Shown here: positions 32,643 through 41,566 of the stretch, piece by piece
Numbering within the stretch: position 1 is the first letter of the stretch
Layout of the letters: each line of letters starts with the position of its first letter
Assembly (NCBI GenBank): GCA_018664485.1
Contig: JABJOE010000004.1
Location: forward strand, 1-42,647
Length of the DNA: 42,647 bases
Reading direction: 5' to 3'
DNA from: Candidatus Uhrbacteria bacterium
Lineage (GTDB): Bacteria > Patescibacteria > ABY1 > SG8-24 > UBA9934
Made by a program: the position numbers and the translations under genes
The notes under the pieces: generated by a model
Databases searched by the model: none
Told to the model about the DNA's origin: nothing
Seen by the model: the letters and a program-made list of their open reading frames with translations, nothing else

Positions 32643-35243
32643 ATGGATGAATTAAGTCGAGAGCCAGTTATCTCTTGGTCAACACACTCCGTTGCCGACA
32701 TATTTTCGGAATTGAATACCGGTACTGATGGTCTGTCGGAGAATCAGGCTACGGAACGTTTGAAAGAGGGTAGAAACGAACTTCCAAAGAAACCGCCAGC
32801 GTCGGCGATAAAGTTATTTTTTGATCAGCTCGCGAGCCCGTTGATGGCTATTTTGGTTATAGCTGGTTTGATGAGCGCATTTTTGGGTGAGTGGCTCGAT
32901 ACGACGGTTATTTTGATAGCCGTTTTATTAAATGCTGTACTTGGATTTTTTGAAGAGTATAAGGCTGATAGGTCTCTTGAAGCGTTGAGTACATTTTTGC
33001 CAGAGGAAGTTCGGGTGCGTCGCGATGGAGAAACACAATCTATAAATACTACAGAAATTGTTCCGGGTGACATCGTGCTTTTGCAAACTGGAGATAAAGT
33101 GTCTGCTGATGGACGTTTACTGCAAGCGCTTTCAATTGAGATGAACGAAGCGTCTTTGACCGGGGAGTCTGCGGCCGTTAAGAAAGAGACGGGAATTTTA
33201 AGCGAGGCTGTCAGCGTTGCGGACGAAACTAACATGGTTTTTGCAGGTACGGTTGTTGTCGCAGGTCGAGGTGAATATGTTGTGACAGCAACAGGAATTG
33301 AAACTCAGATTGGTCAGATTTCTGACATGGTTTCAAGAGTAAAAGAGGATCCAACACCTCTACAGCTTCAGCTTAAACATTTTGCGAGATTCCTTGGTAT
33401 GGCTGTGCTTGTGCTTGCAGGGATTGTTTTTGCAATTGGAATGTGGCGTGGATTTGATGCCGTCGAGATGTTCCAGGTGTCGGTAGCTCTATCTGTATCT
33501 GCGGTACCGGAAGGCTTGATTGTAGCGCTCACGGTAATCTTAGCTATCGGAATGCAACGTATTTTAAAGCGAAAGGCTTTGGTGCGAAGGTTGGTTGGTG
33601 CTGAGACTTTGGGATCGGTGTCTGTCATATGTATGGATAAAACCGGCACACTTACGACCGGTGAAATGGAGGTTGTGCTTTTTGATGGTGACGAAGAGCG
33701 GACGAAAGTGATCATGGCGGCGACTAATACGGCGTCGAGGCAAGCCATTGATTCATCTGACGAGATTAAATTCATTGGTTCTCCAACGGAGGTAGCGATG
33801 GCGCGAGCGTCACAATATAGCTCAGTTGAAAATATTCGCACATTGCATGAGCTGCCATTTGATTCCGTTCGTAAATATAAGGCTGCACGTGTAGATACCG
33901 ATGGTGATCGCAAGCTGTTCGTGATTGGGGCACCTGATCTTTTGTTGGAGCGTTTGGATGTGACTGACCGACAGCGTTCAGAGTGGATGGAGAAAACTAA
34001 CGAACTTGCAGAGCGTGGTTTGCGCGTACTTCTGGTTTGCGAGCGTAGCGATGATCAGGTTGCGGACACTCTTTTACCGGAAATGGTCATCGATCTCTCA
34101 GTTGTTGGAATTATTGGACTTGAAGATCCGTTGCGCGATTCGGCTAACGTTACGGTCAAGGAGGCTCGTATGGCAGGACTTCGGCCCGTCATGATTACAG
34201 GAGACCATCCCGACACAGCTTTCGTTATCGCAAAGCGTGTTGGGCTTGCCAACGATCCAAGTCAGGTAGTGACAGGTATAGCGTTAGATGACATGACCGA
34301 TGAGCAACTTGCGATCGAGATTAAAAAGCTTTCTGTTTTCGCACGTGTACTTCCGCGCCACAAGCTTCGACTCGTACGTGCGTGGCAGGACACTGGCGCT
34401 ACGGTTGCAATGATCGGTGACGGTGTTAACGACGCGCCTGCTATGAAGGCGGCAGATATCGGGATTGCATTGGGGTCAGGTACTGCCGTTACAAAAGAGA
34501 CTGCAGACATGGTGCTTCTGGACAATCACTTCAAAACTATAATTGCCGCCATTCGAGAGGGTAGGATCATGTTCGATAATATTCGAAAGATGATCGTTTA
34601 TTTATTGTCTGACAGTTTTAGTGAGATCATTTTGATTTTAGGAGCATTGCTTTTGAGCGTGCCGCTACCGATTCTTCCAGCACAGATTCTTTGGATCAAT
34701 CTTGTTACAGATGGATTCTCGAGTGTAGCTTTGACGTTTGAACCTGGAGAGGACGGTGTGATGCGCGAGCCTCCACGAAAAAAGCGTGAGCCATTGTTGA
34801 ACATGGAGATGAAGATAATTATTTTCGTGATCGGTTTTGTAACGGATTTAATTTTGTTTGCTGTTTACTTCTTCTTGCTTGATCAGGCTTGGGACATTGA
34901 TCACATCCGAACATTCATCTTTGTAGCGCTTGGATTAGACTCACTACTTTATGTGTTCGCCGTTCGTAAGTTCCGAAAGAGTATCTTCCGATCTAATCCG
35001 TTTGAAAATAAATGGCTCGTTGTATCAATGGCTCTCGGACTTGTGCTTCTTTTGTTGCCACTTGTATTTGCGCCATTACGCGAGTTGTTCTCGTTTACAT
35101 CTTTATCATCGTTGGAATGGGTTGCAGTTGTTGTGCTTGGGATGGTAGACCTGTTGCTAATTGAGATTGTTAAGGCGATATTTATACGTCTTCATACGTC
35201 GTCGAAGGGCGCTCGTGTTGGCGATGTTTCGCGTCAGAGTTAG
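32643..35243 (+). CDS. P2-type cation-transporting ATPase, probably Ca2+
   Basis: The 866-residue pump has the full P-type set: TGES at 173-176, the phosphorylated Asp332 in DKTGTLT, the hinge GDGVNDAPAMKAADIGIALG, and ten membrane segments. The M4 motif SAVPEGLIVALTVILAIGMQ and M6 NLVTDG match P2A calcium pumps (SERCA/PMCA-like, bacterial LMCA1-type) more than Na/K or H pumps. An N-terminal cation-ATPase domain (about 8-60) precedes M1. It would export Ca2+ or a related cation. The gene is monocistronic, between a glycosyltransferase gene and murD. Confidence 0.93.
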   Translation: MDELSREPVISWSTHSVADIFSELNTGTDGLSENQATERLKEGRNELPKKPPASAIKLFFDQLASPLMAILVIAGLMSAFLGEWLDTTVILIAVLLNAVLGFFEEYKADRSLEALSTFLPEEVRVRRDGETQSINTTEIVPGDIVLLQTGDKVSADGRLLQALSIEMNEASLTGESAAVKKETGILSEAVSVADETNMVFAGTVVVAGRGEYVVTATGIETQIGQISDMVSRVKEDPTPLQLQLKHFARFLGMAVLVLAGIVFAIGMWRGFDAVEMFQVSVALSVSAVPEGLIVALTVILAIGMQRILKRKALVRRLVGAETLGSVSVICMDKTGTLTTGEMEVVLFDGDEERTKVIMAATNTASRQAIDSSDEIKFIGSPTEVAMARASQYSSVENIRTLHELPFDSVRKYKAARVDTDGDRKLFVIGAPDLLLERLDVTDRQRSEWMEKTNELAERGLRVLLVCERSDDQVADTLLPEMVIDLSVVGIIGLEDPLRDSANVTVKEARMAGLRPVMITGDHPDTAFVIAKRVGLANDPSQVVTGIALDDMTDEQLAIEIKKLSVFARVLPRHKLRLVRAWQDTGATVAMIGDGVNDAPAMKAADIGIALGSGTAVTKETADMVLLDNHFKTIIAAIREGRIMFDNIRKMIVYLLSDSFSEIILILGALLLSVPLPILPAQILWINLVTDGFSSVALTFEPGEDGVMREPPRKKREPLLNMEMKIIIFVIGFVTDLILFAVYFFLLDQAWDIDHIRTFIFVALGLDSLLYVFAVRKFRKSIFRSNPFENKWLVVSMALGLVLLLLPLVFAPLRELFSFTSLSSLEWVAVVVLGMVDLLLIEIVKAIFIRLHTSSKGARVGDVSRQS

Positions 35244-35323
35244 TAATGTTATTAGTTTTAAGGGTTTAAAGCTTTTTTGAGTATATTTTTACCGAGTCTA
35301 TGGATTCGGTTGTGTCGAGGGAC

Positions 35324-35352
35324 TTGTTAGTGGATTCGCCTGGGGTTATACT
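35324..35352 (+). promoter_or_regulatory. Promoter of the murD operon
   Basis: TTGTTA (35324-35329), 17-bp spacer and TATACT (35347-35352), 35 bases before the murD ATG. It probably drives murD through the parvulin-like gene, since the next four junctions overlap or nearly touch. Confidence 0.65.
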
Positions 35353-35387
35353 TATGCTACGAGAATAAACAAAAATCTTGTTTTTAT

Positions 35388-36845
35388 ATGGATTTGACCA
35401 AAATTGAAAATTTTCAGGACGCTGTTGTTACGGTAATGGGTCTTGGTCGTTATAAACAGGGTAGTGGTCTTGGTGCCGCTAAATGGTTGATGCGCCACGG
35501 TGCACAGACATTGATTACCGACTGGAAGGATGAGACAGAACTTGAGGAGTCCATGGATTTGGTTATGGGATTCTACGAGGAATATCGGGAAAAGTATCCA
35601 GACAGAACTATTTACCAGCCAGTTTTCGTTTTGGGAGAGCATAGAAAAGACGATTTTATAGAAGCTGATTGTATTGTTGTAAACCCAGGAGTTCCATCTG
35701 ACTCAGAGTTTATTGTTGCCGCAAGGGAGGCGGGAGTGTCAATCGAATCAGATGTGAGTTTATTTTTCCGTTTCTGCCCGTTCCCGATAATGGCAGTGAC
35801 AGGTACGAAGGGGAAGACTACAACTACAAAAATGTTAGGCGAGATGATGAAGTTGGATGATGAGAAAACTATCGTAGCTGGAAACGTTGGTGTATCTCCG
35901 CTGGAATTTTTAGATGAACTTCTCGCAGAAAACATTGAACGTAAAATTGTTATCGAGTTGTCATCTTGGTTGCTCGAGAGTCTTCCGCCGGCATTCAAAG
36001 ATATGCATGAAGGGCCAGACATTTCCGTTTTGACAAATGTATTTCCTGATCACTTGAACCGTTACCACTCTTTTGGTGACTACGTTCATTCAAAGGAAAT
36101 TATTTTTGAGTGGCAATCATCCGAACAGCACACCATATTGAACTGGGATCAGGAGATAGTTCGATTTATGGAAGAGAAGGTGAAAGGTAAGCTGTCTTGG
36201 TGCTCAACTACGTATCAAGAGCACGAAGGGTGCTTTGTAAAAGATGGACAGATCGTTTGGCGTCATGATGGAGCGGAGCAGGTTGTTGTTCCGGTAAGCG
36301 AAGTCGCACTTAAGGGAGATCATAATATGGAAAATGTTTTAACCTCTGTGTGCGCCGCTGCATTACGAGGAGTTAGCATTGAGTCGATCGCGTCTGTTGT
36401 TCGGTCGTTTAAAGGAGTGTCTGATCGTCAGGAGCTGGTACGCGAGGTTGATGAGATTTCATATGTTAATGATACGACTGCTTCAAATCCGGGCGCTGTT
36501 ATCGCGGCATTGAAACGCTTCGGTGCTGACGGAGATATTATCTTGATTGCTGGTGGTGAGAATAAAAAGTTGGAATATAACGAGATGGCTGATGAGGTCG
36601 CAAAGACATGTAAGAACGTTGTTTTGTTCGAGGGGGATGCATCCGATCTTATTGAGAAGGGGATTGGGGAGCGTGTTCCGGTAATGAGTGGTGTAGCTTC
36701 GATGGAGCAGGCGGTTCAGGCGGCGCGTAAGTTGGCTGTGAGTGGAGACATCGTTCTTCTGTCACCCGGTGCTGCAAGTTTCAATCTTTTCAAAAACGAA
36801 TTTGATCGCGGAGAACAATTCCGTGAAGAAGTACGAAAACTATAA
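35388..36845 (+). CDS. murD: UDP-N-acetylmuramoyl-alanine-D-glutamate ligase
   Basis: The 485-residue Mur ligase adds D-Glu to UDP-MurNAc-L-Ala. An N-terminal Rossmann-like domain (VTVMGLGRYKQGSGLGAAKW) precedes the ATP-binding loop AVTGTKGKTTTTKMLGEMM, the central NVFPDHLNRYHS and the C-terminal domain with VNDTTASNPGAVIAALK, the MurD version of the NDS/T-ATNP motif. Length is slightly above the usual 440-450. It starts a tight run with the murE-like gene (1-bp overlap). Confidence 0.93.
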   Translation: MDLTKIENFQDAVVTVMGLGRYKQGSGLGAAKWLMRHGAQTLITDWKDETELEESMDLVMGFYEEYREKYPDRTIYQPVFVLGEHRKDDFIEADCIVVNPGVPSDSEFIVAAREAGVSIESDVSLFFRFCPFPIMAVTGTKGKTTTTKMLGEMMKLDDEKTIVAGNVGVSPLEFLDELLAENIERKIVIELSSWLLESLPPAFKDMHEGPDISVLTNVFPDHLNRYHSFGDYVHSKEIIFEWQSSEQHTILNWDQEIVRFMEEKVKGKLSWCSTTYQEHEGCFVKDGQIVWRHDGAEQVVVPVSEVALKGDHNMENVLTSVCAAALRGVSIESIASVVRSFKGVSDRQELVREVDEISYVNDTTASNPGAVIAALKRFGADGDIILIAGGENKKLEYNEMADEVAKTCKNVVLFEGDASDLIEKGIGERVPVMSGVASMEQAVQAARKLAVSGDIVLLSPGAASFNLFKNEFDRGEQFREEVRKL

Positions 36846-38173
36846 TGTTACACAAGATCAAAAAACTGGTTCCAACATGGATGACAGCGCCTTATCACTG
36901 GGCGCTGGCTTGGATATCAGCTATTGTCTATCGATTTCCATCCAATAAACTTATCGTGATTGGTGTTACAGGAACAAATGGAAAATCATCAACTATTCAG
37001 TTTATCGCACAGATGCTAGAGGGCCTCGGAAAAACCGTCGGTTACACCGGTACTGCTGGCTTTTATATTGCAGGTGAGACGATTGAGAATAAAATGAAGA
37101 TGACAATGCCTGGTCGATTCTTCTTGCAGCGGCTTTTGCGAGACATGGTTCGGGCTAAATGTCAGTATGCTTTGGTTGAGACAACGTCACAGGGTATTGA
37201 GCAATACCGACATTTGGGAATTAATTACGATGTAGTTCTTTTTACAAATTTAACGCCTGAGCACATCGAGTCTCATGGAGGATTTGATCAATATAAGGCT
37301 GCGAAAGGAAAATTGTTTGCACACCTCACTAATCGAAAACGAAAAGTGATCGGAAACGAACGGATGGAGAAAACGTCGGTGATTAATGCTGATGATCCAC
37401 ATGCATCATATTTTTCAAAGTTCGATGCTGATCGACATGTAAAGTTTTCATGGAGTGAGGATGATGGCGGCGAGGATGTGATCGACGTTCATGCATTGTC
37501 ACATGATATAGACGGAGCTCACGTGAAGATTAACAATGTTGATGGATTGATACCGATGCACGCTTTGTTCCAGCAGAAAAATGCTGTAGCTGCGCTGTCC
37601 GTTGTTCATTCTTTAGGATTCGGTTTACGGGAGTGCATGAAGGTGATGGAGAATCTAGATTCTCTGCCGGGACGTTTTGAAATAATCGATGAAGGACAGG
37701 ATTTTCAAGTTATTGTTGACTATGCTTATGAGCCTTACGCGCTCGAGGCGCTTTTGAGCGCTGCGGAGAAATTGCCGCATAAACGAATAATCGGTGTGCA
37801 TGGATCATGCGGCGGTGGTCGGGATGTTGCAAGACGCGATAAGATCGGTCGCTTGGCTGGCCATCGTGAAGATGTGGTGATCGTTACAAACGAGGATCCA
37901 TATGACGAAGACCCACGTTGTATTATTGAGGCTGTCGCAAAGGGAGTGAAGGCTACTGGAAAAAGAGAGGGGGAAAGTTTGTTTATTATTGATGACAGAA
38001 TGGAGGCTATTCAGCATGCAATCGATATTGCAAAAAAAGGTGACATAGTTTTATTGACAGGGAAGGGTTCTGAAACGGTAATGGCGGTTGCGGGTGGGCG
38101 TAAGACTCCGTGGAGTGATCGTGAAGCTGCGCATCAGGCTCTCAAAAGACGAAAAGCAAGTTCGCTTGTATGA
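36845..38173 (+). CDS. murE: MurE-like Mur ligase lacking the N-terminal domain
   Basis: The 442-residue protein has the Mur ligase ATP loop IGVTGTNGKSSTIQF about 40 residues from its start, so the usual N-terminal uridine-binding domain of about 90 residues is missing or reduced. Other motifs differ too: VDYAYEP replaces VDYAHTP, HGSCGGGRDVARR replaces the GCGGDRD region, and TNEDPYDEDP replaces the DNPR motif that marks meso-diaminopimelate enzymes. It therefore probably adds the third amino acid, but not necessarily meso-DAP, or it has a related ligase role. The ATG overlaps the murD stop by one base. Confidence 0.85.
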   Translation: MLHKIKKLVPTWMTAPYHWALAWISAIVYRFPSNKLIVIGVTGTNGKSSTIQFIAQMLEGLGKTVGYTGTAGFYIAGETIENKMKMTMPGRFFLQRLLRDMVRAKCQYALVETTSQGIEQYRHLGINYDVVLFTNLTPEHIESHGGFDQYKAAKGKLFAHLTNRKRKVIGNERMEKTSVINADDPHASYFSKFDADRHVKFSWSEDDGGEDVIDVHALSHDIDGAHVKINNVDGLIPMHALFQQKNAVAALSVVHSLGFGLRECMKVMENLDSLPGRFEIIDEGQDFQVIVDYAYEPYALEALLSAAEKLPHKRIIGVHGSCGGGRDVARRDKIGRLAGHREDVVIVTNEDPYDEDPRCIIEAVAKGVKATGKREGESLFIIDDRMEAIQHAIDIAKKGDIVLLTGKGSETVMAVAGGRKTPWSDREAAHQALKRRKASSLV

Positions 38174-38673
38174 GACCCAAAACAGTTGAATTAGAATTAG
38201 CGAATGACGAGGAGATAGTTGCTATTGTTAGAGAGAGTTTTATCGCTAGGTTACCGAGAATTTTCCTTGTAGCATTGTGGTTACTGGTTCCATTTTTCTT
38301 CTTTTTCCCACTGCTTGCACTCGGACCGATCGGCCTTCTGGTCTTTGTCTGCTTGGCTGTCAGTGGTATCCTCTATGCATTACGGGAATGGCATTTGTGG
38401 TACTACACTATGTGGGTTGTAACGGATAAGCGGATTATCGATGTTGATCAGTTGAGTTGGACTTTGTTTGAAATGCATGAGATTTTGCTCAAGAAGATAC
38501 GGCGCGTGCACATCACTCGCAGTACATTGGGTGCAAAGATTTTACGTTATGCGACAGTCTGGATTGAAACATCGTCTAATCATGCTTTCGATATAGAGTT
38601 AGATGGAGTTCGTCGTCCAAAACATCTAAAGCGTCTCTTGCATGATCTTCACAAAATGAAAAAGCAATCATGA
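38170..38673 (+). CDS. Membrane protein with bacterial PH-like domain (bPH2/DUF304 type)
   Basis: The 167-residue protein has two adjacent membrane segments (about 29-72). A soluble domain follows, with WVVTDKRIIDVDQLSWTLFE and IRRVHITRSTLGAKILRYAT, the typical bacterial pleckstrin-homology-like strand pattern. The role of such proteins is poorly known; they are envelope proteins. It overlaps the murE-like stop and the next gene start by 4 bp each, placing it firmly in the cell-wall operon. Confidence 0.78.
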   Translation: MRPKTVELELANDEEIVAIVRESFIARLPRIFLVALWLLVPFFFFFPLLALGPIGLLVFVCLAVSGILYALREWHLWYYTMWVVTDKRIIDVDQLSWTLFEMHEILLKKIRRVHITRSTLGAKILRYATVWIETSSNHAFDIELDGVRRPKHLKRLLHDLHKMKKQS

Positions 38674-39086
38674 CTTCTGTGCGCAAAACAAAACGGTTGA
38701 AGAAAGCAAAGTTGTTTGTCGTTGTTAATGTTCTGATTTTATTTTTCCTACTTATCGCTTTCGGCCGTGAGTATGTCGGCAATATTCAAATTGAACGGGA
38801 GATTGCTGAGCTGCAGAGCGAGCGCGATCAGTTGGAGCAGGACCAGCTCGATACGCTAGCGTTAATTGAGCAGCTTTCAAGCGAGTATTATCTTGAGTCG
38901 GAAGCTCGTACAAAGCAGGGGTTCGGACTGGAAGGGGAGACTGTATTTGTTATCCAAGAAGGTGACGGAGTTCATGTCAGTGAGCGGGGTGAGGAAGAAA
39001 GTACGTCAACAGATTTCTCTAATCCTCGTAAATGGTTCCTTTATTTCTTTGACTCTGTAGCATTCGAAAGTTTGCAAGACGGATAG
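38670..39086 (+). CDS. FtsB/DivIC-like septum protein
   Basis: The 138-residue bitopic protein has a basic cytoplasmic N-terminus, one membrane segment (about 13-32, LFVVVNVLILFFLLIAFG) and a coiled coil (about 38-72, IEREIAELQSERDQLEQDQL). The short motif YYLESEARTKQGFGLEGE after the coil is the usual FtsB/DivIC ending before the variable tail. These proteins link the divisome to septal wall synthesis. The context (murD, murE-like) agrees. Confidence 0.85.
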   Translation: MTSVRKTKRLKKAKLFVVVNVLILFFLLIAFGREYVGNIQIEREIAELQSERDQLEQDQLDTLALIEQLSSEYYLESEARTKQGFGLEGETVFVIQEGDGVHVSERGEEESTSTDFSNPRKWFLYFFDSVAFESLQDG

Positions 39087-39102
39087 ATACCTACCTACGG
39101 CT

Positions 39103-39966
39103 ATGAGAGTTGAAAAAGATAGAAAAAAACCAGAGCGCTCAACGATGCGCGCTCATTCAATGGCTATTCTCGGTGGCCTTGTTTTTATTTTGGGATTAAT
39201 GGTTTGGGTTTGGTATAGCGCGTACGTTCTGCACTCCTATGGCTCTTTCATGCGAACGACTTTGAAAGTCGTACCTCTCCCGGCAGCGTATGTTGTAGAT
39301 GAGGTTGTGTGGATGCGCGATTTGGCTGAACTTGCTTGGCTTGCGGAGACATCAGGATTGAGTGATCCGTATGATCGTGCGTATGAGACGTCGATTCGTC
39401 GTGCTTATATTCGCGGACTAGCAGATGAAGTTGGAGTTAGCGTCGACGATGAAGAATTGGATTCTTTTGTAGATGAAGTAGATGTTGAGATGCTGGAATC
39501 ACTTGGTTGGTCAAAACGTGATTACCAGAGATATTTGGCTAAGCCTCTAATTTTGGAGCAGACACTTGAAGATTCTTTGTATAATCTGACAGAATATCAG
39601 GATGGGGCATATGACGATATTTTGGCTTTGCAGTCTCAGTATGAAGATATTGGTATCGCTTTTCCTGATCTTGCATTGCAGTATTCGCAAGGTGCGAGCG
39701 CTGACGTGAGTGGTTGGCTTGGGTATCTTGAAGAGGACGAGTTACCCGCAGGATATAATGCTGTGTGGGATCTTGATGTAGGAGATACGGTGATTATTGA
39801 GCTTGAGCGCGAATTTGCACTTGTCAGAGTATATGATGTTACTTTCCTTGAGGTGAATAGGTTGAGCGTTGCTATACAGGAGATTTTGGTCAACAAACAG
39901 CCATTAAGTGAGATTCTAGACGATTATATCGGTGAAAATAGCCTATTTATAAGATTAGTAAGGTGA
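39103..39966 (+). CDS. Membrane-anchored parvulin-like (SurA/PrsA-type) protein
   Basis: The 287-residue protein has a membrane anchor at about 20-41. An alpha-helical SurA-N-like region follows (about 75-185, RRAYIRGLADEVGVSVDDEE). The C-terminal part, FPDLALQYSQGASADVSGWL, LGYLEEDELPAGYNAVWDL and then GDTVIIELEREFALVRVYDV, follows the parvulin peptidyl-prolyl isomerase pattern, but with a degenerate active-site region, so catalysis is uncertain. It probably assists folding of exported proteins. It is the last CPR-like gene before the compositional break and is followed by a strong terminator. Confidence 0.72.
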   Translation: MRVEKDRKKPERSTMRAHSMAILGGLVFILGLMVWVWYSAYVLHSYGSFMRTTLKVVPLPAAYVVDEVVWMRDLAELAWLAETSGLSDPYDRAYETSIRRAYIRGLADEVGVSVDDEELDSFVDEVDVEMLESLGWSKRDYQRYLAKPLILEQTLEDSLYNLTEYQDGAYDDILALQSQYEDIGIAFPDLALQYSQGASADVSGWLGYLEEDELPAGYNAVWDLDVGDTVIIELEREFALVRVYDVTFLEVNRLSVAIQEILVNKQPLSEILDDYIGENSLFIRLVR

Positions 39967-39999
39967 GTTAGTTTTTAGGGTTCTGTCCCGTAGCTCCAC

Positions 40000-40025
40000 A
40001 AAAACACCAGTTTTCTGGTGTTTTT
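40000..40025 (+). terminator. Intrinsic terminator ending the murD operon
   Basis: AAAAACACCAG (40000-40010), loop TTTT, CTGGTGTTTTT (40015-40025): an 11-bp perfect stem with T-run. Sequence character changes just after it. Confidence 0.9.
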
Positions 40026-40045
40026 GCATTTATACTACCTATTTT

Positions 40046-40141
40046 CTATTTAACGGAGGGTTTTGACATAAATTACTTCCGAGGACATTCAGGGTTAATA
40101 TCCAGCAAGAATAATCTAATCGCAGAACTTTTGCTGTCTTT
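40046..40141. repeat. Half copy of the 177-bp palindromic repeat (A-type arm)
   Basis: It begins CTATTTAACGGAGGGTTTT and continues with CTTCCGAGGAC and CCAGCAAGAATA, closely matching the left arm of the full palindrome at 41659-41851 (CTATCTAACAGAGGGTTTT, CTTCCGAGGAC, CCGGCAAGAATA). GGTTA/TAATC pairing replaces the GGCTA/TAGCC of that copy. The right arm is absent. It directly precedes the full B-type palindrome. Confidence 0.75.
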
Positions 40142-40334
40142 TCCCTAAACGTAGGGTTTATTCAATTAAAAGCACCTGAGGCTTGTTAAAGGATTTTCGG
40201 TATAAATAATGAATAACAAAGCCGCCTCCGTTGTATCTGCTTAATAATAACAACGGACGCCCGGTTTTGTCGTTATTTATGACGAATATATTCCTTTGAT
40301 AAACGAAGCGCTTTTTACTTGCAGAAACCCGTAG
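40142..40334. repeat. Full 177-bp imperfect palindrome P1 (B-type)
   Basis: The palindrome proper spans 40154-40330. Nested stems from outside in: GGGTTT/AAACCC (40154-40159, 40325-40330), TAAAAGC/GCTTTTTA, AAAGGA/TCCTTT (40188-40193, 40292-40297), TTCG/CGAA, ATAAATAA/TTATTTAT (40202-40209, 40273-40280), ACAAA/TTTGT, and terminal TCCGTTGT/ACAACGGA (40227-40234, 40250-40257). GTA flanks both ends. Internal loops (gccgcc / cgcccgg) match those of the second palindrome at 41659-41851, while most stems differ in sequence but still pair. The left arm can also fold by itself (GAGGC/GCCTC, TGTTA/TAACA). Function unknown. Confidence 0.88.
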
Positions 40335-40339
40335 TCCCC

Positions 40340-40368
40340 TTGACAAAAGAGTGATTTTCTGCTATTCT
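40340..40368 (+). promoter_or_regulatory. Sigma70-type promoter of lipoprotein gene 1
   Basis: TTGACA (40340-40345), 17-bp spacer, TATTCT (40363-40368). It begins exactly nine bases after the palindrome end, as does the promoter of the second lipoprotein gene. The spacers share the end TTTTCTGC. Confidence 0.85.
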
Positions 40369-40374
40369 GCGATG

Positions 40375-40548
40375 TTCGAATGTGGCTGAAAAAGTGCCAA
40401 CGAGCAACAGTTTAAAACCTGGGTAGGATTTAGTTCCTTCCCCAAAACCCCCGGCAGGCATTTGCCGGCCAAAATACGGGATGGCAATTTAGCATCCTAA
40501 ACGATCCGCCCACGGGCACAACCAGCCCCTAGGGCTACCGGAGACGAC
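40375..40548 (+). promoter_or_regulatory. Long structured 5' leader of lipoprotein gene 1
   Basis: About 175 nt lie between the expected transcription start and the ATG. Hairpins: TAGGAT/ATCCTA (40424-40429, 40494-40499) enclosing CCGGCA/TGCCGG (40451-40456, 40463-40468), and AGCCC-cta-GGGCT (40524-40536) three bases before the ribosome binding site GGAG (40540-40543). The last hairpin could influence translation. No known riboswitch is recognised. Confidence 0.5.
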
Positions 40549-41436
40549 ATGAACGCAACCCTGAAGACCCTGATCGGCCTGAGCCTGATCGGCCTGAGCC
40601 TGGTGGCCTGTAGCCCCCACGGCGACAATGACGACACCCTCGACACCGGCACCTCCGACGATGATGGTGAGCTGTCGAGCGCCGGCGAGGGCGACGATGG
40701 CGACGACGGTGGCGACACCGACGACACCGACGAGCCCGAGGTCGATGCGGACGGCGACGGCTTCACCGCCGACGAAGACTGCGACGACAGCGATGCTAGC
40801 ACCTACCCCGGCGCCCCCGAGCTCTGTGACGGCCTCGACAACGACTGCGATGACGTGGTCGACGAAGATGCCATCAACGACTCGACCTGGTACCGCGATA
40901 GTGATGGCGATGGGTACGGTGATCCGTCCATCTCGACCAGCGCCTGCGATGTCCCGAGCGGTTTCGTCGGCAACGGCGACGACTGCGACGACACCGACGC
41001 CAGTGCATACGACGACTGCACCAGTACGGACACCTGCACCATCGACATGGAGTGGGAGCCCGAAGGTGGCGCCAAGGACCTTCTCTCGCTCAGCTACGAG
41101 CTGGACTGCGATAGCAGCTACGAGGACTGGGATGCGACCGTCGCGGCCACCTCCAGCAGCTCGATTGCAGGCAGCTTCAGCCGTGAGATGAGCGAGGGCC
41201 AAGTCTGCATGTTGCGGATGAACGCCACGTCTCAGCTCGAGACCGAGAGCTACCGCGTCCGCTACGGCTGCGAGAGCACTTCGGGGTCCGAGTCCGGCGA
41301 CATCAACCAGGGTACCTGGAGTGTGACCGTCGACTGCGGAACGCCCATGGTCCAGACCATCAGCGTCAACAGCAAGGACAGCGGCACCGTCGACGGCTGC
41401 GAGACCGAAGTCATCCCGTTGGTTCTGGCCTTCTAG
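40549..41436 (+). CDS. Lipoprotein with MopE-like acidic metal-binding motifs
   Basis: The 295-residue protein has a lipoprotein signal ending LVAC (Cys21), then a long Asp/Gly/Thr linker (22-65). Motifs of the putative metal-binding MopE/thrombospondin-3-like type follow: DADGDGFTADEDCDDSD (66-82), CDGLDNDCDDVVDED (93-107), DSDGDGYGD (117-125) and GDDCDDTDAS. A C-terminal domain of about 130 residues with several Cys is not recognised. It should be an exported, lipid-anchored Ca-binding protein. Such proteins are common in Myxococcota-like bacteria. Codons are GC-rich with GAC favoured for Asp, unlike genes before 40 kb. A GGAG five bases before the ATG supports the start. Confidence 0.9.
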   Translation: MNATLKTLIGLSLIGLSLVACSPHGDNDDTLDTGTSDDDGELSSAGEGDDGDDGGDTDDTDEPEVDADGDGFTADEDCDDSDASTYPGAPELCDGLDNDCDDVVDEDAINDSTWYRDSDGDGYGDPSISTSACDVPSGFVGNGDDCDDTDASAYDDCTSTDTCTIDMEWEPEGGAKDLLSLSYELDCDSSYEDWDATVAATSSSSIAGSFSREMSEGQVCMLRMNATSQLETESYRVRYGCESTSGSESGDINQGTWSVTVDCGTPMVQTISVNSKDSGTVDGCETEVIPLVLAF

Positions 41437-41455
41437 CCTGAGCCTTCTCCCGTGA

Positions 41456-41502
41456 TAGGGGCCCGACAGAGTATGCCTTCTGGCTGCTCGACTGGGTCCC
41501 TA
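41456..41502 (+). terminator. Terminator-like hairpin after lipoprotein gene 1
   Basis: TAGGG-g-CCC (41456-41464) pairs with GGG-t-CCCTA (41494-41502); inner CAGA/TCTG pairing is possible. Only a weak T-stretch (CATTTGC) follows, so termination is uncertain. Confidence 0.5.
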
Positions 41503-41566
41503 CATTTGCATCTAGATTATATTAGCTTCTTTATTCAATGCGCTTTTATGGCGTTTTTTGTCTTTT

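Noticed and set aside
40375..40548. Riboswitch in the lipoprotein leader
   Set aside because: Hairpins are present but no conserved core of a known riboswitch class was recognised.
40628..41191. Second plus-strand frame within lipoprotein gene 1
   Set aside because: The Thr/Pro/Ala-rich translation is a frame shadow of the Asp/Gly repeats; the lipoprotein frame has signal peptide, lipobox and motifs.
40489..41202. Antisense frame of 237 codons across lipoprotein gene 1
   Set aside because: It is a by-product of the GC-rich Asp codons (GAC read backwards gives GTC, Val). The Val/Ala-rich product is low-complexity and lacks a start context.
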